Source: a virus. Taken from it: a stretch of DNA of 20,429 bases. This document shows positions 6,115-15,352 of this stretch, in pieces (position 1 is the stretch's first letter; every line of letters starts with the position of its first letter). The notes under the pieces were generated by a model. The model saw only the letters and a list, made by a program, of their open reading frames with translations. It was not told where the DNA came from and ran no database searches. Location of the stretch: positions 1-20,429 of IMG/VR virus record IMGVR_UViG_3300005910_000046; one strand, given 5' to 3'. The position numbers were made by a program, and so were the translations under genes.

Positions 6115-7332
6115 ATGGCTAATACAATCATAACCGTTGCAATGTTGCAACGAGAGGTCATCCGAAAGATTGACCGATATGCGATTATCGCACCAACAGC
6201 GAATCGTGAGTATGAACGAACAGGTCTTGATGGACTCCTTTCACAGGGGGACACAGTGACGGTTCAAACATTCCCACGAATCACAGGAACTCTAGGAGGA
6301 ACTTTGGGAGATGACATTTCAGAAACTAATTTTGCGATTACTTCTGAGAACTTTCAAATCTTGGACAGTTACCAACTTAACGTACCTATCAAGGACATTG
6401 AGAAAATCCGTTCAAACCTTCCACTAGAAACTCATGTTGCGGAGCAAATCGCATACGATGTCGCACAAATGTACGACAAAAAAGTCGCTCAAATCGTTGT
6501 AACAAATGCAAATTCAAGCAACGTATTGAACGCATCTACTAACTACACTCCAGACGGTTCTACTGTTTACGGTAAACTTACTGAAATGAGTGAATTGGCA
6601 GATATTCAAGACCTTACTGATGTAGACTTGGACTTGTTTGTAACTCCTAAAATGTGGAGATACATCAAAGAATCAGGAGTTTACGATACAGTAGATGCAG
6701 GATTCAAAATTCGACAGTCGAATGGAGCTGCTGCAACACGAGGTTATCGAGGAAAGATGGACAGATACAATATCTTCGTAACTAATAACTGTCCTTACCG
6801 ACAGAAAGTTACATTTGCTTCTGCACCTTCAAACACTGAAGCAATGACTATCACTGATGGTACAGATACTGTAACGGTTCAATTCGTTACATCTATTGGT
6901 ACTGCTGCTGGTAATATCTTAATTGGTAACGCTGCTGTTTGTTACACGAATCTTCAAACTCTTTTGAATACTCCTGGAACAACTACAGCAAACGGAGTTG
7001 CCCTAGCTGCTGCTGATATTTCATTACTCAAGAAATGGAGATTGCATCTTGGAGATGCTACTTCAACTGTTTCTTACGAAACTTCAGCTGTTCCTTTGGT
7101 TTTTGCAGATACTATTGTTACAAATACCGATTGGGTATCTGGAACAGAGTACCGAGTAGTGTTCGCACTACAGCCGCAGAAATCAGTTCACTTTGTCGCT
7201 CAAATGACAAAGATGAAAACTACTGATGCGGAGGCTGCTTTCAAAATGAATATTCTTACAGAACACGCATTTGACGGTAAAGTCTTCGATGAAAACGCTA
7301 AACGTATCTTCACAATGGGTGTTGATAAATAA
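6115..7332 (+). CDS. Major capsid (coat) protein, P22 gp5-like with an inserted domain
   Basis: 405 residues. It opens with MANTIITVAMLQREVIRK and continues with REYERTGLDGLLSQGDTVTVQTFPR and FQILDSYQLNVPIKDIEKI, a pattern typical of P22-type coat proteins of the HK97 fold. These proteins form the icosahedral shell. The core runs to about residue 225 (YNIFVTNN). It is then interrupted by about 120 Thr/Ala/Val-rich residues (about 230-353) with beta-sandwich character, including DTVTVQFVTSIGTAAGNILIG. The core resumes at about 355 (QKSVHFVAQMTKMKTTDAE) and ends KRIFTMGVDK. The ATG lies 5 bp after a -10 box; no Shine-Dalgarno site is present. A stable hairpin follows the stop. Confidence 0.92.
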   Translation: MANTIITVAMLQREVIRKIDRYAIIAPTANREYERTGLDGLLSQGDTVTVQTFPRITGTLGGTLGDDISETNFAITSENFQILDSYQLNVPIKDIEKIRSNLPLETHVAEQIAYDVAQMYDKKVAQIVVTNANSSNVLNASTNYTPDGSTVYGKLTEMSELADIQDLTDVDLDLFVTPKMWRYIKESGVYDTVDAGFKIRQSNGAAATRGYRGKMDRYNIFVTNNCPYRQKVTFASAPSNTEAMTITDGTDTVTVQFVTSIGTAAGNILIGNAAVCYTNLQTLLNTPGTTTANGVALAAADISLLKKWRLHLGDATSTVSYETSAVPLVFADTIVTNTDWVSGTEYRVVFALQPQKSVHFVAQMTKMKTTDAEAAFKMNILTEHAFDGKVFDENAKRIFTMGVDK

Positions 7333-7339
7333 AGTTTTT

Positions 7340-7363
7340 ACCTTGCTCCTTCGGGGGTAGGGT
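7340..7363 (+). terminator. TTCG hairpin after the coat gene
   Basis: Ten pairs (accttgctcc with ggggtagggt, four of them G-T) close on a cTTCGg tetraloop (7350-7353). Only TAAGATTTT follows, so the T run is weak. It probably terminates part of the coat transcript or protects its 3' end, which would set coat above the tail genes. Confidence 0.55.
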
Positions 7364-7377
7364 TAAGATTTTAAAAC

Positions 7378-7917
7378 ATGGCTTTCAATAACACAGAGTT
7401 TCTCGAATTCAAAGAAATACCAGGATATTCTGGTAGATATGCAATAAATACATACGGCTCTGTTTTGTCTCTCCCGAAAGAAGGGGGAACTAGGTTCGGA
7501 AGTATTTTCATTCCACAAGAAAACTTAGATGGATACCATCGAGTGTGCCTGCTTGGAAAAACAGTGTCTGTACACAGACTTGTTGCTAAAACATTCATCG
7601 TTAGAGAAAGGGGAAAGGATTGTATAAACCACAAAGATGGGAACAAGCAGAATAATCATGTTTCTAATCTTGAGTGGTGTACTCCAAAAGAAAACGCACA
7701 ACACGCTGTACGAATTGGATTGTTTAATACACAACGAAGAAATAAGGCGAACACAATGAACGCTATAAATAGAAAAAAGTTTAGCGACATACAGGCGAAT
7801 AAAATACGAGAAATAAAAAAAGAAACAGGTTGCTCGATGCGTTCATTGGCAAGATTGTTTAGCTGTAGTAATACAGCGATTAGTAACGTTATTTACAAAA
7901 AAGCAAAATATGTTTAA
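7378..7917 (+). CDS. NUMOD4/HNH homing endonuclease
   Basis: 179 residues. NUMOD4-type start [23 protein letters not shown] (split; about residues 10-32). HNH region: [12 protein letters not shown] (about 63-74) and [20 protein letters not shown] (81-100), then TPKENAQHA; His and Asn residues of the nuclease motif are present. A C-terminal helix-turn-helix ([21 protein letters not shown], split at about 150-172) should bind DNA. Such free-standing enzymes cut a cognate site in phages lacking the gene and spread by repair. It sits between coat and adaptor, where phage gene order expects no other gene. Its last 8 bases overlap the adaptor start, so the adaptor may now depend on it for translation. 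Confidence 0.92.
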   Translation: MAFNNTEFLEFKEIPGYSGRYAINTYGSVLSLPKEGGTRFGSIFIPQENLDGYHRVCLLGKTVSVHRLVAKTFIVRERGKDCINHKDGNKQNNHVSNLEWCTPKENAQHAVRIGLFNTQRRNKANTMNAINRKKFSDIQANKIREIKKETGCSMRSLARLFSCSNTAISNVIYKKAKYV

Positions 7918-8524
7918 CAATACTTCATTGACGGCAGAGGACGTGAAACTGCATTTTATCCGAAGGACGAAAGACCAATCCATTGTGGACAACGATGTGA
8001 TTGATGCTCTCAACGACTTCTACTCTATTATGAAACGAGCCGAAAGACAGGCAAAGAGAATAAGAAGCCGAGAATATTCAGCAGTAGCGGTTACTTCAGC
8101 TGGGTACACTCTTACTGGGCTTACTGATATTGGGAGTGATAACGTCAAGGTTTATAAAGGGACAGCTCTTACGGATGTTTCACCATCTACGCTGTTACCA
8201 GAGAGAAACTTTGATGACCAGAAAGCAGGATGGTGTCTCCTCGGAGATGGGAAGCTGTACATCACTCCATTTGGAGGAGCTGAAAGTGTTGTTATCTTCT
8301 ATGATAAGAAAACACCACGAGTAGCAGTGGGGTCTACATTATCAGACCATGTGTTACTTATTGATATTGATTTAGAACAAACATTAAGACGATATGTACG
8401 ATATACGTTCTATGAAGGACAGTATCAAGACGGATTGGCTCAAGAGAATGAGCAGAAGTTTTTAGAGGAGATGACACGATATTTCAGTATGGGGTCGAAA
8501 GCTCACTTCTTTAATCAAACCTAA
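7910..8524 (+). CDS. Head-to-tail adaptor protein
   Basis: 204 residues. Helical N-terminus with [23 protein letters not shown] (split; about 24-46), a central beta-rich part ([35 protein letters not shown]) and a C-terminal helix [23 protein letters not shown]. Similar all-purpose adaptor proteins stand directly after the coat in P22-like and T7-like phages, sit below the portal and carry the tail. The call comes from position, size and general pattern, not from a diagnostic motif. ATG 7910 is inside the end of the endonuclease gene; its stop overlaps the next start as TAATG. Confidence 0.65.
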   Translation: MFNNTSLTAEDVKLHFIRRTKDQSIVDNDVIDALNDFYSIMKRAERQAKRIRSREYSAVAVTSAGYTLTGLTDIGSDNVKVYKGTALTDVSPSTLLPERNFDDQKAGWCLLGDGKLYITPFGGAESVVIFYDKKTPRVAVGSTLSDHVLLIDIDLEQTLRRYVRYTFYEGQYQDGLAQENEQKFLEEMTRYFSMGSKAHFFNQT

Positions 8525-10137
8525 TGCCAAAGGTAGACTTCAGAACTAACAGAAAATTCAATAAACCAAAGCAACAAAGCGTTGTTACGAGAGACTTTAG
8601 CAAACTTCAGAACACAGAATTGGACTCAGATAAGCTCCCTTTTGATGTTTTTCACAGTGTGAAGAACATGGTTCACAAAGGACTTAATGCTGATATTCGG
8701 AAAGGGATTAAGAAACTCGGAGAAGTGACTGATATTCTTGGGATTGGATTCCACAAGAAATCAGCAGAAACAGCGTTACTTGGAATGGTGCAGACAACAG
8801 CTACTTCAAAATTAGTAAAGATAGATAGGTCTGATGGTTCAACAACAGATATTAAAACAGCAATAGCTGGAACAGGAAAACCAGTATTTACATCATTGAG
8901 ACAAGCTGCTTATGTTTGCAACGGAATAGCTAACATTGAAGTTGTAGATTCTGCAGGAGCAACGACAACAGCAATCGCATTACCGAGTAGCGGAATAGCA
9001 CGATTTGTCACAAACGACACAGAACGACTCATTGTGGCTCAAACCGATGGAATATTAAGGGCAAGTGCCATTGTTTCGGGGGATGTAGCCTCTGCTAACT
9101 TCACAGTGTCTGGTACAGCGATTGGGAGAGCAGTTTTGATGCTCACGCAGATTGTTGATTTTAAATCGCTTAAATCGAATGGTAAAATCATTTGTGTAGC
9201 TGGAGAGAATGAAATCGAGCTTCACAGGACACCAGACTTTGCAACGAATGGAATTACGGTATATCCAGCAGATGTATCGACAGTGATTCGAGCATATCCG
9301 AATATTGGAGTTTCGAGCAACGATGCAATTATTCCATACGGAACAGGTTTCTTTGTAAAACCTACGGACGGAGTTCTGTATTTCATATCAGAAGAACTCC
9401 AAGACCCACAAGAATTCAGAGATGACTTAGGGGAGATGGAATCTATAAGTTGGCTTCTCGCATCATCTGGAATCGACCTAAACAAGAAAATGCTTTACCT
9501 AACAGGTTCAAAAGTAAATGCGTATGACACAACAATAGCGTTCAATATTCAAGAACAGAACTTTTCACATTTTGAGAACATTTGGGGGAAACAATGGGTT
9601 TCTGATTCAAGCAATTTGTATTACTTGAACTCTTACAACTACGATATTCAAGATGCTTTTTCTCCGTTGTACTTAACAGACAATGGGGCAGATATAAATT
9701 GGGGACTTCAAACAGCTTCGGTGTACGGAGACTTGAAGCACTACTGGAAAGCAACAGACTTCTTCATGAATATTGCCACTGGCTCAGATACTTTGGTGAA
9801 AGCAACTCTTGTGGCAGATGGAAAAATAGGTGGTGATAAAACTCCTGTTTGGACACAAGACTTTGATATAGACGATAATTCTTCTGCGTTTACGAAAGGA
9901 ATCTCTGGATTTGGTGGAGGTACTTTCAGCGGTGTAGAAGCTGGAATTAGTATGCTTCATAATCAAAGTGATATTTACACTGAATACTACAACTACAACA
10001 CGAAAGTTCTTAAAACCTTTAAACGAGCGAGATTAACTCTTTCTGGCTCAGCAAATAACACCTTCAGTATACGAGGTGTTGGACTCGATATTGAACCCAC
10101 TTCTCGTGTAGCGAGGGGGATTACAATGACTTCTTAA
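8524..10137 (+). CDS. Beta-propeller tail protein, P22 gp10-like
   Basis: 537 residues, translationally coupled to the adaptor (TAATG). After a basic N-terminus (RTNRKFNKPKQQSVVTRDF) comes a long series of beta-strand repeats (for example VFTSLRQAAYVCNGIANIEVV, split, and GKIICVAGENEIELHRTPDF), as in propeller-type DNA-stabilisation or tail-hub proteins. The C-terminus KRARLTLSGSANNTFSIRGVG resembles the domain ending many such proteins (shown in part). In P22 this class forms the tail hub that plugs the portal and receives fibres or spikes. The family identification is moderate; a tail role is well supported by context. Confidence 0.68.
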   Translation: MPKVDFRTNRKFNKPKQQSVVTRDFSKLQNTELDSDKLPFDVFHSVKNMVHKGLNADIRKGIKKLGEVTDILGIGFHKKSAETALLGMVQTTATSKLVKIDRSDGSTTDIKTAIAGTGKPVFTSLRQAAYVCNGIANIEVVDSAGATTTAIALPSSGIARFVTNDTERLIVAQTDGILRASAIVSGDVASANFTVSGTAIGRAVLMLTQIVDFKSLKSNGKIICVAGENEIELHRTPDFATNGITVYPADVSTVIRAYPNIGVSSNDAIIPYGTGFFVKPTDGVLYFISEELQDPQEFRDDLGEMESISWLLASSGIDLNKKMLYLTGSKVNAYDTTIAFNIQEQNFSHFENIWGKQWVSDSSNLYYLNSYNYDIQDAFSPLYLTDNGADINWGLQTASVYGDLKHYWKATDFFMNIATGSDTLVKATLVADGKIGGDKTPVWTQDFDIDDNSSAFTKGISGFGGGTFSGVEAGISMLHNQSDIYTEYYNYNTKVLKTFKRARLTLSGSANNTFSIRGVGLDIEPTSRVARGITMTS

Positions 10138-10148
10138 TCTGTTACAAT
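10120..10148 (+). promoter_or_regulatory. Leaderless promoter for the 10156 gene
   Basis: ATTACA (10120-10125, four of six), 17-bp spacer, TACAAT (10143-10148), 7 bp (acacaca), ATG 10156. Geometry matches the promoters at 2048 and 2757. The -35 box lies inside the end of the preceding gene. Confidence 0.55.
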
Positions 10149-10155
10149 ACACACA

Positions 10156-10968
10156 ATGACACTCTCATTAGCAAACTCGCCTTCGGATGTCTACCTCAAC
10201 CACGTTGGAGAGATAGACAATACTACAGTAACTCCAACTATTCGGCTCAAGCCAGTTAGTGCATTGAAACGACAGGTCGATAACGACCCAACAAACGATG
10301 TACTCTTAACTGAAATTGTTGCCACGATTAGTGCTGATGAAGTTTCGACAGATGGAACACTGAATAGTGAAAGGTTTTATCTCACAGGTGGAACTGAAAC
10401 AACTTATGCTGGAGAAGCAATAGTAGAATACACGACAGTCGTTCGTGGTATTTTCAATACTAACAAAACAAATCCTCCAGTAGCAGGAAGTGGAGGAGAT
10501 AGAAATTATAAAACTCATGCAACAGGAGCACGATGTGTTCTTGATGGGGGATTTCTTGCAAGACGTTTAGAAGAAGACTTTGAAGCAACGGTGAATGATA
10601 AAGTTCTACAAGCTACTTGTTTCGATTACACAACAGATGTGACAGTGGGAGATGGAAGAAACTACTTTGTTATTCCAGATAAACTTGATGGCACAAGTTT
10701 AAATCGTGTTCATGCACGAGTTATTACAGCTGGAACGACAGGAACAACAGATATTCAAATCAGAAATGTAACAGATACAGCAGATATGCTTTCCACGAAA
10801 CTCACGATTGATAGCACTGAGACAGGAAGTGATACGGCTGCAACTCCAGCAGTTATTGATAACACTGCGGCTGCAGTAGCAACCAACGACTTACTCGCAA
10901 TAGATATTGATGCAACAGCATCAACAAAAGCAAAAGGACTTATAGTAACCTTAGAATTTAGAGGATAA
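10156..10968 (+). CDS. Tail or fibre-associated protein with C-terminal beta-sandwich
   Basis: 270 residues in two parts. Residues 1 to about 155 hold many short beta strands plus a Gly/Asn-rich loop (GSGGDRNYKTHATGA). Residues about 172-270 form a domain recognisable in many phage structural proteins: IPDKLDGTSLNRVHARVI, GTTGTTDIQIRNVTDTADM, LSTKLTIDSTETGSD, and DLLAIDIDATASTKAKGLIV. It is probably a jelly-roll used for virion attachment or host contact, but no enzymatic role is indicated. It stands between the propeller protein and the glycine-rich adhesin, so a fibre or decoration role is likely. Confidence 0.6.
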   Translation: MTLSLANSPSDVYLNHVGEIDNTTVTPTIRLKPVSALKRQVDNDPTNDVLLTEIVATISADEVSTDGTLNSERFYLTGGTETTYAGEAIVEYTTVVRGIFNTNKTNPPVAGSGGDRNYKTHATGARCVLDGGFLARRLEEDFEATVNDKVLQATCFDYTTDVTVGDGRNYFVIPDKLDGTSLNRVHARVITAGTTGTTDIQIRNVTDTADMLSTKLTIDSTETGSDTAATPAVIDNTAAAVATNDLLAIDIDATASTKAKGLIVTLEFRG

Positions 10969-10969
10969 T

Positions 10970-12196
10970 ATGGCAGGATTTACCACTGGTGTCATCGACT
11001 TATCAGCAGACAACACGTTTGACAGCGTTATTATGGGTAATGGTGATACAATGACATTCTCGAACGCTGGTACAGGTGGAGGAGTAGAAGCTCCGATTGT
11101 TGTAACGGGAGACTTTACAGTTGCAGGAACAGCGATTATTACATTAAGAAATAACACGAATCTAACAGTTGGAGAAGTTTCTGTTGTAGGAATCACAAGA
11201 GACTTAAATGCAGTAGCTTTATCAACTGGTACAGCAGGTGGAGGCGGTGCTCATGGTGGGGGTTCTAATGTTCATGGTGGATATGGAGGTGGCGGAAGTG
11301 CAACAACTGATGGTGGAGCAGGTTCTGGTTATTATGGGTGTTGGTCTGGCACAAGTGCTAGTACAGCTGGTGGAACATATCCAAACGGAGCAGGAGATGG
11401 TGGTGGTTCTGGAACAGCGGTTTGTAGCGGTTATGGGTATCCATGTGGAGCAGGAGGTGGAGGTGGAAGTGCGGGAGCACCAGGAACTTCAACAGAAAGT
11501 GTTTCATTTTATGTACAAGGAAACGTATCTATTACAGGAGGAACTATTACAGGGGCTGGAGTAAACGGAGTATCCGCAGGTGGAAGTGGTGGTAGCGGTG
11601 GCTCAGGAGGAGGAACATACGGAGGAAGTGCAGGGGGTGGAGGTGGAGGTGGAGCTGGTGGTTCTGGAGGGAATGGTGGGAATTTATATCTTTTCCATCT
11701 CGGAACTGCTGCAGAAGCATTTGATACAACAACATTAGACGGAGGAACTGGAGCAGCGGGTGGTGGTGCTGGAGGAGCGGGAGGTGGTTCTGCCCCTGGT
11801 TCACCTGGAATTGCTGGAGGAGCAGGAACAACGGGAACAACAGGAATTGTTGAACTTATCGAGGTAGATACGACTCCAGAAATGACAACAACGTCAGTCA
11901 CAAACATTTTTTCACTCCAAGCTACGGCAGCTGGGACGATAGTAAATAATGGTGGAAACGCTATAACTGAAAGAGGATTTGTTACTGGTGCAAGTTTAAA
12001 CCCAGATATTACAGACACAAAACATATAGTAGCTGGTGTAACCACACCGTATACAACGACATTATCAAGTTTAACAGCAGACACTACATATCACTGTAGA
12101 GCATACGCAACGAACTCAGAAGGGACTGCTTACGGAGCAGATATAGAATTCAAAACAATTACGGCATTCGTGCCAAGACAAATAGTTAGCATATAA
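10970..12196 (+). CDS. Polyglycine-rich adhesin with C-terminal Fn3-like domain
   Basis: 408 residues. An N-terminal beta region (1-84) is followed by three glycine-rich blocks (about 85-175, 200-240, 260-295), with GGGG runs separated by beta strands such as SFYVQGNVSITGG and NLYLFHLGT. This layout recalls the glycine-helix sandwich of T-even gp38-type receptor-binding adhesins. The C-terminus (about 300-398) is an Fn3-like domain: GTIVNNGGNAITERGFVTG, TTTLSSLTADTTYHCRAYA and TNSEGTAYG. Cys residues (in GCWSG, CSGYGYPC) may stabilise loops. The likely role is receptor binding. GAGG at 10961-10964, five bases before ATG, is the only Shine-Dalgarno-like site near a chosen start in this window, and it also encodes the end of the upstream protein. 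Confidence 0.72.
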   Translation: MAGFTTGVIDLSADNTFDSVIMGNGDTMTFSNAGTGGGVEAPIVVTGDFTVAGTAIITLRNNTNLTVGEVSVVGITRDLNAVALSTGTAGGGGAHGGGSNVHGGYGGGGSATTDGGAGSGYYGCWSGTSASTAGGTYPNGAGDGGGSGTAVCSGYGYPCGAGGGGGSAGAPGTSTESVSFYVQGNVSITGGTITGAGVNGVSAGGSGGSGGSGGGTYGGSAGGGGGGGAGGSGGNGGNLYLFHLGTAAEAFDTTTLDGGTGAAGGGAGGAGGGSAPGSPGIAGGAGTTGTTGIVELIEVDTTPEMTTTSVTNIFSLQATAAGTIVNNGGNAITERGFVTGASLNPDITDTKHIVAGVTTPYTTTLSSLTADTTYHCRAYATNSEGTAYGADIEFKTITAFVPRQIVSI

Positions 12197-12197
12197 T
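12192..12197 (+). promoter_or_regulatory. Possible -10 box before the large ejection gene
   Basis: TATAAT (12192-12197), 8 bp before ATG 12206, nearly the leaderless spacing seen elsewhere. No good -35 lies 16-18 bp upstream (CGTGCC at the 17-bp position), so the box may be chance in AT-rich sequence. Confidence 0.3.
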
Positions 12198-12205
12198 TTA
12201 TTAAC

Positions 12206-15200
12206 ATGGCAAAAACAGCTGCACAGATTCGGGAGGAAATTAAGCGAAAGAACGAGCTTCGCGCTGGAACTTTTGCGAACAAAACACTTGTTCAGAATCC
12301 CAATGCGAAATCCGCACAAACGACCACTAAGGTAACTCCTGTTAAATCAACAACATTGAAAGATGGAGTGTCGAGTTTCCGACAACCTGAAACGTCACAA
12401 CAGAGGTCTAAGCGACTTGCCGCCAATGCACCTGTTCCTACGAGCGGTGGGAATCAACAGCAGAAGGAGACATTTGAAAGTCTTATTAGTAGACAAATAG
12501 GAAAAGAAACTCAGCAATTCAAGAAAGCATCTGAAACGGGGGCAGACACTTCTGCTATGACTCATACAAAACAGTTTGCAATAAATGGACAACTATATGC
12601 AGTAAACCAAGAAACAGGAAAAATGGAGGTTGTTGGAGACTTTAAAGACCAGACAAAAAGGGGAGAAGATGGTAAACCAACCCCTATTATTAGTGGTGAG
12701 ATTATCGGTATTAGAAGTGATGGAACACAATATAGAATTGGAGAAGTACAAGATGCAAGGGCTGGAATCATGGGAAATGTGGTTACTGGGGCAAATGCTG
12801 GTGGTGTAATGTCACGAGCACAAGCAACAGAACAACTAAGAATATCGGCAGAAACAGGACTACCTTTGGATGGAGCAAAGACAGGAATCGAGAAGCTACA
12901 AGATTTAGCGAAAGCTGGACTCCATTCGTTTGGAAGTCAGGGAGCAAATACTCGTGCATCACAACTGGGACTATCGACACCAGGAGCAGCTGGATTAGGA
13001 GGTGTAGATTTCGCAGCAGAGATGCTTGATTTAAACCCGAATCGACCACAACAAGGAGAAAACGAAGACCCAGATAAATACAAGATTCGAGTTCTTAACT
13101 GGTCTTTGGATAATATTACTGAAGCATTTAATGTATCAAATTCACAAGTACAAACAGATAAACTGGCGAATCTTCTTAAAGGAGACTTCAGAGAAACAAA
13201 ATCAATACCAACATTGCGACAGTTGGCTGCTGATTTGGCTGATAATCCAGCGTTCAATGCAGCGAATGGGTTTTTGGATAACATGAGAGAGGGTGCTATT
13301 GAGGCATCTGTAAAGAGTCGTATGGAACGAGTACAAGGAGCAAACGAAGCAACACGAGAAGCTATCAGAGAAGCGATTACAGCCGAAGAAACCAAAAGGA
13401 TTGATAATAAAATTTCACACGCTAAATCTCAACTACAGCAAGCCAACACAAAGGCAGCTAAGGCAGCAGCACAGGCTCAAATTGATGCTATAGGTCTACA
13501 GGTACAAAAAACACCAGAAGAACGTGCAGCTGAGCAGAAAGAGAGCATGATACAATCTGAAACAGCTAAAATCATGGCTTTAGACCCTACAATGGGAATC
13601 TACCAAGCACGAGATAAAGCAACGAGAAATATAAACGCTATGAATACAGCGGTTGGAGAAGATAAAGAAATTACAGAAGATTTGAATAATCTGTTTGATG
13701 ACCCTACTTATAAAGCAACACATAAAGACGATGTAGTAGAAGTTGCTTTTGGAAAATTCAAAGATATGAAGAAAGCAAAAGATTACGCACAAAATGTACA
13801 GAATGTTCCACTTTCAGAAATCAATCGACAAGTTACAGAGTTACAATCTGCAGGAGGATGGAACACTGACTCTATTGAAGCTGATGCGTTCAGGACTCGA
13901 AAAGACAAGATTGTTGCTGGTGAGGGTGATAAGAGTGCAATTTCTTTGGCACAACTCTTTAAAGATTATGCTGCATTTGATAAAACTGGTGGGCTTTCAT
14001 TGCATCTCGCTTACGGAGTTCTTGGCTCAGATAATACAAACGAAGCCGAAAAGAAATACGCTAATGATATGATTCCTTTGATAACTGCACAACAGGCAGA
14101 AGCTCGTGGTGATATTGAAGAAAGAATCAGTCGTGGTGATAAGACGGTAACGAAAGAAGAAAGACAAGCGTTCTTCAAAGCACAATCAGATATTCAGAGA
14201 GCCAAAGACTTATCTGGATTCATTACTGGTGGTATTATTGAACCAGATGAAGAATTCGTTGGAGTTTCTGACGGAGACTTAACGGAGAGTCAAAGACTGT
14301 CACCAACCGAACAACAAAAGAAATCAATTCTTGCTCGTATTCGAGTGGGACTTGTTGAACGAAAAGACGTTAAAGCACAGGAACAACTATCAATTATTCA
14401 AGGATGGAATGATGAATGGAGTGCTGCTACTGCTGAAGGAAAACCAATATCAGCAACGGTAGCTAAGAGATTCGGAGTTGCTGAAGGAGTAACGAAAGGA
14501 CGATTTAATAAGATGGTTGAAACCAACGAAGAAGACGGACTTGGAAACGAGAGGTTTCAAGGTTCTGAACAGGAAGAATATGTATCACTTCAAAACTTTC
14601 TAAACACAGAAATAGATATTAGAACGATGCAATACATAAAGATGGGACACGATGCTTTCAAGGAGGAGCTTGATGTTACTGGTATATCAGCAGAAGAACA
14701 GGCACGAATAATGAATGATGTAGAGCTGGAGGTAGCTTCTGCATTACAAGATGAAGGGGAAACATTTGAAGGACACAAGGCAATAAATACTGGTGGAGGT
14801 GTCTCAATCCAACAAGGAGCTGCAGAATTCTTCGGTGTACCGAACAAGATGAAAGAACAGCTTGCTACACTAACTGGTAAATACACTGTTGCCTATATGA
14901 AGGCAGCATCAGGAGTTGCCATCTCAGAAAGAGAGGCAGTAAGACTCCAGAAACTTATTCCTAATATACGACAAGCAGATGCAGGATTTGTCGCTGGAGC
15001 GAGGGATGCACTTAAAGAAGTAAACAGAACATCTGATGTTGCAGCAGGTTTATATGGACTAGATGATAGAGCAGCACTTCAATTTGCAGTTAATAACATT
15101 GGAGATAAGATAACACGATGGGAAGAAATCGCACCAAATGTTGAACAACAATTTAGTACACCAAGCAGGGTCGGGGTAGAACCGAGAGTAGGAGATTCTT

Positions 15201-15352
15201 TTGAGCCAGAGCCAATCGTACAATATCCACAAGACTTCTTGGATGCGATTTCCGAACAAGGAGCTGTACAAGACAATTTTGGAAACTTCATAACACCAGA
15301 CGGCAGACTTTTAGATGTAGACGCTTTATTAAAACAATTTAACATTAGATAA
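12206..15352 (+). CDS. Large helical virion protein, probable ejection protein
   Basis: 1048 residues, the longest gene here. The sequence is mostly hydrophilic, Ala/Gln/Glu/Lys-rich helix, with a basic disordered N-terminus (first 60 residues), a small beta part near 125-180 (QLYAVNQETGKMEVVGDF, GIRSDGTQYRIGEVQDA) and long coiled-coil-like segments (about 365-440: AEETKRIDNKISHAKSQLQQ). No lysozyme or transglycosylase motif is visible. In podoviruses one or two very long helical proteins after the tail genes are carried inside the capsid and injected with the DNA to form a channel, and this is the best guess. A tape-measure is unlikely without long-tail genes. Its stop overlaps the next start (TAATG). 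Confidence 0.6.
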   Translation: MAKTAAQIREEIKRKNELRAGTFANKTLVQNPNAKSAQTTTKVTPVKSTTLKDGVSSFRQPETSQQRSKRLAANAPVPTSGGNQQQKETFESLISRQIGKETQQFKKASETGADTSAMTHTKQFAINGQLYAVNQETGKMEVVGDFKDQTKRGEDGKPTPIISGEIIGIRSDGTQYRIGEVQDARAGIMGNVVTGANAGGVMSRAQATEQLRISAETGLPLDGAKTGIEKLQDLAKAGLHSFGSQGANTRASQLGLSTPGAAGLGGVDFAAEMLDLNPNRPQQGENEDPDKYKIRVLNWSLDNITEAFNVSNSQVQTDKLANLLKGDFRETKSIPTLRQLAADLADNPAFNAANGFLDNMREGAIEASVKSRMERVQGANEATREAIREAITAEETKRIDNKISHAKSQLQQANTKAAKAAAQAQIDAIGLQVQKTPEERAAEQKESMIQSETAKIMALDPTMGIYQARDKATRNINAMNTAVGEDKEITEDLNNLFDDPTYKATHKDDVVEVAFGKFKDMKKAKDYAQNVQNVPLSEINRQVTELQSAGGWNTDSIEADAFRTRKDKIVAGEGDKSAISLAQLFKDYAAFDKTGGLSLHLAYGVLGSDNTNEAEKKYANDMIPLITAQQAEARGDIEERISRGDKTVTKEERQAFFKAQSDIQRAKDLSGFITGGIIEPDEEFVGVSDGDLTESQRLSPTEQQKKSILARIRVGLVERKDVKAQEQLSIIQGWNDEWSAATAEGKPISATVAKRFGVAEGVTKGRFNKMVETNEEDGLGNERFQGSEQEEYVSLQNFLNTEIDIRTMQYIKMGHDAFKEELDVTGISAEEQARIMNDVELEVASALQDEGETFEGHKAINTGGGVSIQQGAAEFFGVPNKMKEQLATLTGKYTVAYMKAASGVAISEREAVRLQKLIPNIRQADAGFVAGARDALKEVNRTSDVAAGLYGLDDRAALQFAVNNIGDKITRWEEIAPNVEQQFSTPSRVGVEPRVGDSFEPEPIVQYPQDFLDAISEQGAVQDNFGNFITPDGRLLDVDALLKQFNIR

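Noticed and set aside
11509-12084. Minus-strand Pro-rich open frame (191 codons)
   Set aside because: It is the shadow of the glycine-rich adhesin: GGN codons read in reverse give NCC, that is Pro, Ala, Ser, Thr.
12937-13395. Minus-strand open frame of 152 codons inside the large ejection gene
   Set aside because: Composition mirrors the plus-strand helical protein; no promoter or known domain.
12206-15352. Tape-measure protein
   Set aside because: Length and helix content would allow it, but no tail-tube, tail-terminator or chaperone genes are present, and it lies after the tail hub and fibre genes as ejection proteins do.
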